16,480 nucleotides of DNA. Source: Deltaproteobacteria bacterium UBA5799. GTDB lineage: Bacteria; Desulfobacterota; GWC2-55-46. Shown here piece after piece: positions 16,466-16,480 of this stretch. Position 1 is the stretch's first letter. Each line of letters begins with the position of its first letter. The notes beneath the pieces were generated by a model. The model saw only the letters and a list, made by a program, of their open reading frames with translations, had not been told where the DNA came from and made no database searches. The DNA lies in assembly GCA_002418185.1 (NCBI GenBank), contig DIDN01000103.1:1-16480 (forward strand), in the 5' to 3' direction. The position numbers and the translations under genes were made by a program.

Positions 16466-16480
16466 CTCAACCGTTTTCCA

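Overview
The window is a GC-rich bacterial chromosome segment made of ordinary, intact housekeeping genes plus a few accessory ones. The order ilvC-psd-pssA-leuA-leuC-leuD-leuB resembles Desulfobacterota (Geobacter-type 'Deltaproteobacteria') and some neighbouring phyla. Despite the high GC, the genes use ATA for Ile and AGG for Arg very often. I cannot place the organism more precisely from sequence alone.

Region 1 (about 1-8290, + strand) is one long biosynthetic gene train. It holds ketol-acid reductoisomerase (ilvC), phosphatidylserine decarboxylase (psd), phosphatidylserine synthase (pssA), 2-isopropylmalate synthase (leuA), the isopropylmalate isomerase large subunit (leuC), a UbiE-like SAM methyltransferase, the isomerase small subunit (leuD), a 70-residue PUR-domain nucleic-acid-binding protein overlapping leuD by ATGA, and 3-isopropylmalate dehydrogenase (leuB). 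A clear intrinsic terminator ends it. The valine/isoleucine enzyme, the leucine branch and the two-step PS-to-PE phospholipid route therefore share one transcriptional direction, with two non-biosynthetic genes embedded in the leu part. The only large gap, between ilvC and psd, holds two inverted repeats.

Region 2 (8320-11852, - strand) is a two-gene unit convergent with the leu operon. A ResB-like membrane protein that lacks the family's N-terminal membrane helices is followed by an MrfA/YprA-type DEAD/DEAH helicase with a C-terminal DUF1998 cysteine cluster. About 465 bp of apparently noncoding DNA (11853-12317) separates it from region 3. That gap carries a near-consensus sigma-70 promoter pointing right and two hairpins.

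Region 3 (12318-14869, + strand) has a small CxxC/CxxC acidic protein, a calcineurin-like metallophosphoesterase, and an HD-GYP cyclic-di-GMP phosphodiesterase with an N-terminal DUF3391-like domain. Region 4 (14912-16465, - strand) is a multi-membrane-span protein with C-terminal TPRs of the TMTC-like, GT-C glycosyltransferase-related type, convergent with the HD-GYP gene.

I see no mobile element, CRISPR array, tRNA or rRNA. I found no convincing new defence or other novel system. The most interesting points are the PUR protein translationally coupled to leuD, the methyltransferase between the two isomerase subunits, the N-terminally shortened ResB-like protein and the hairpins.
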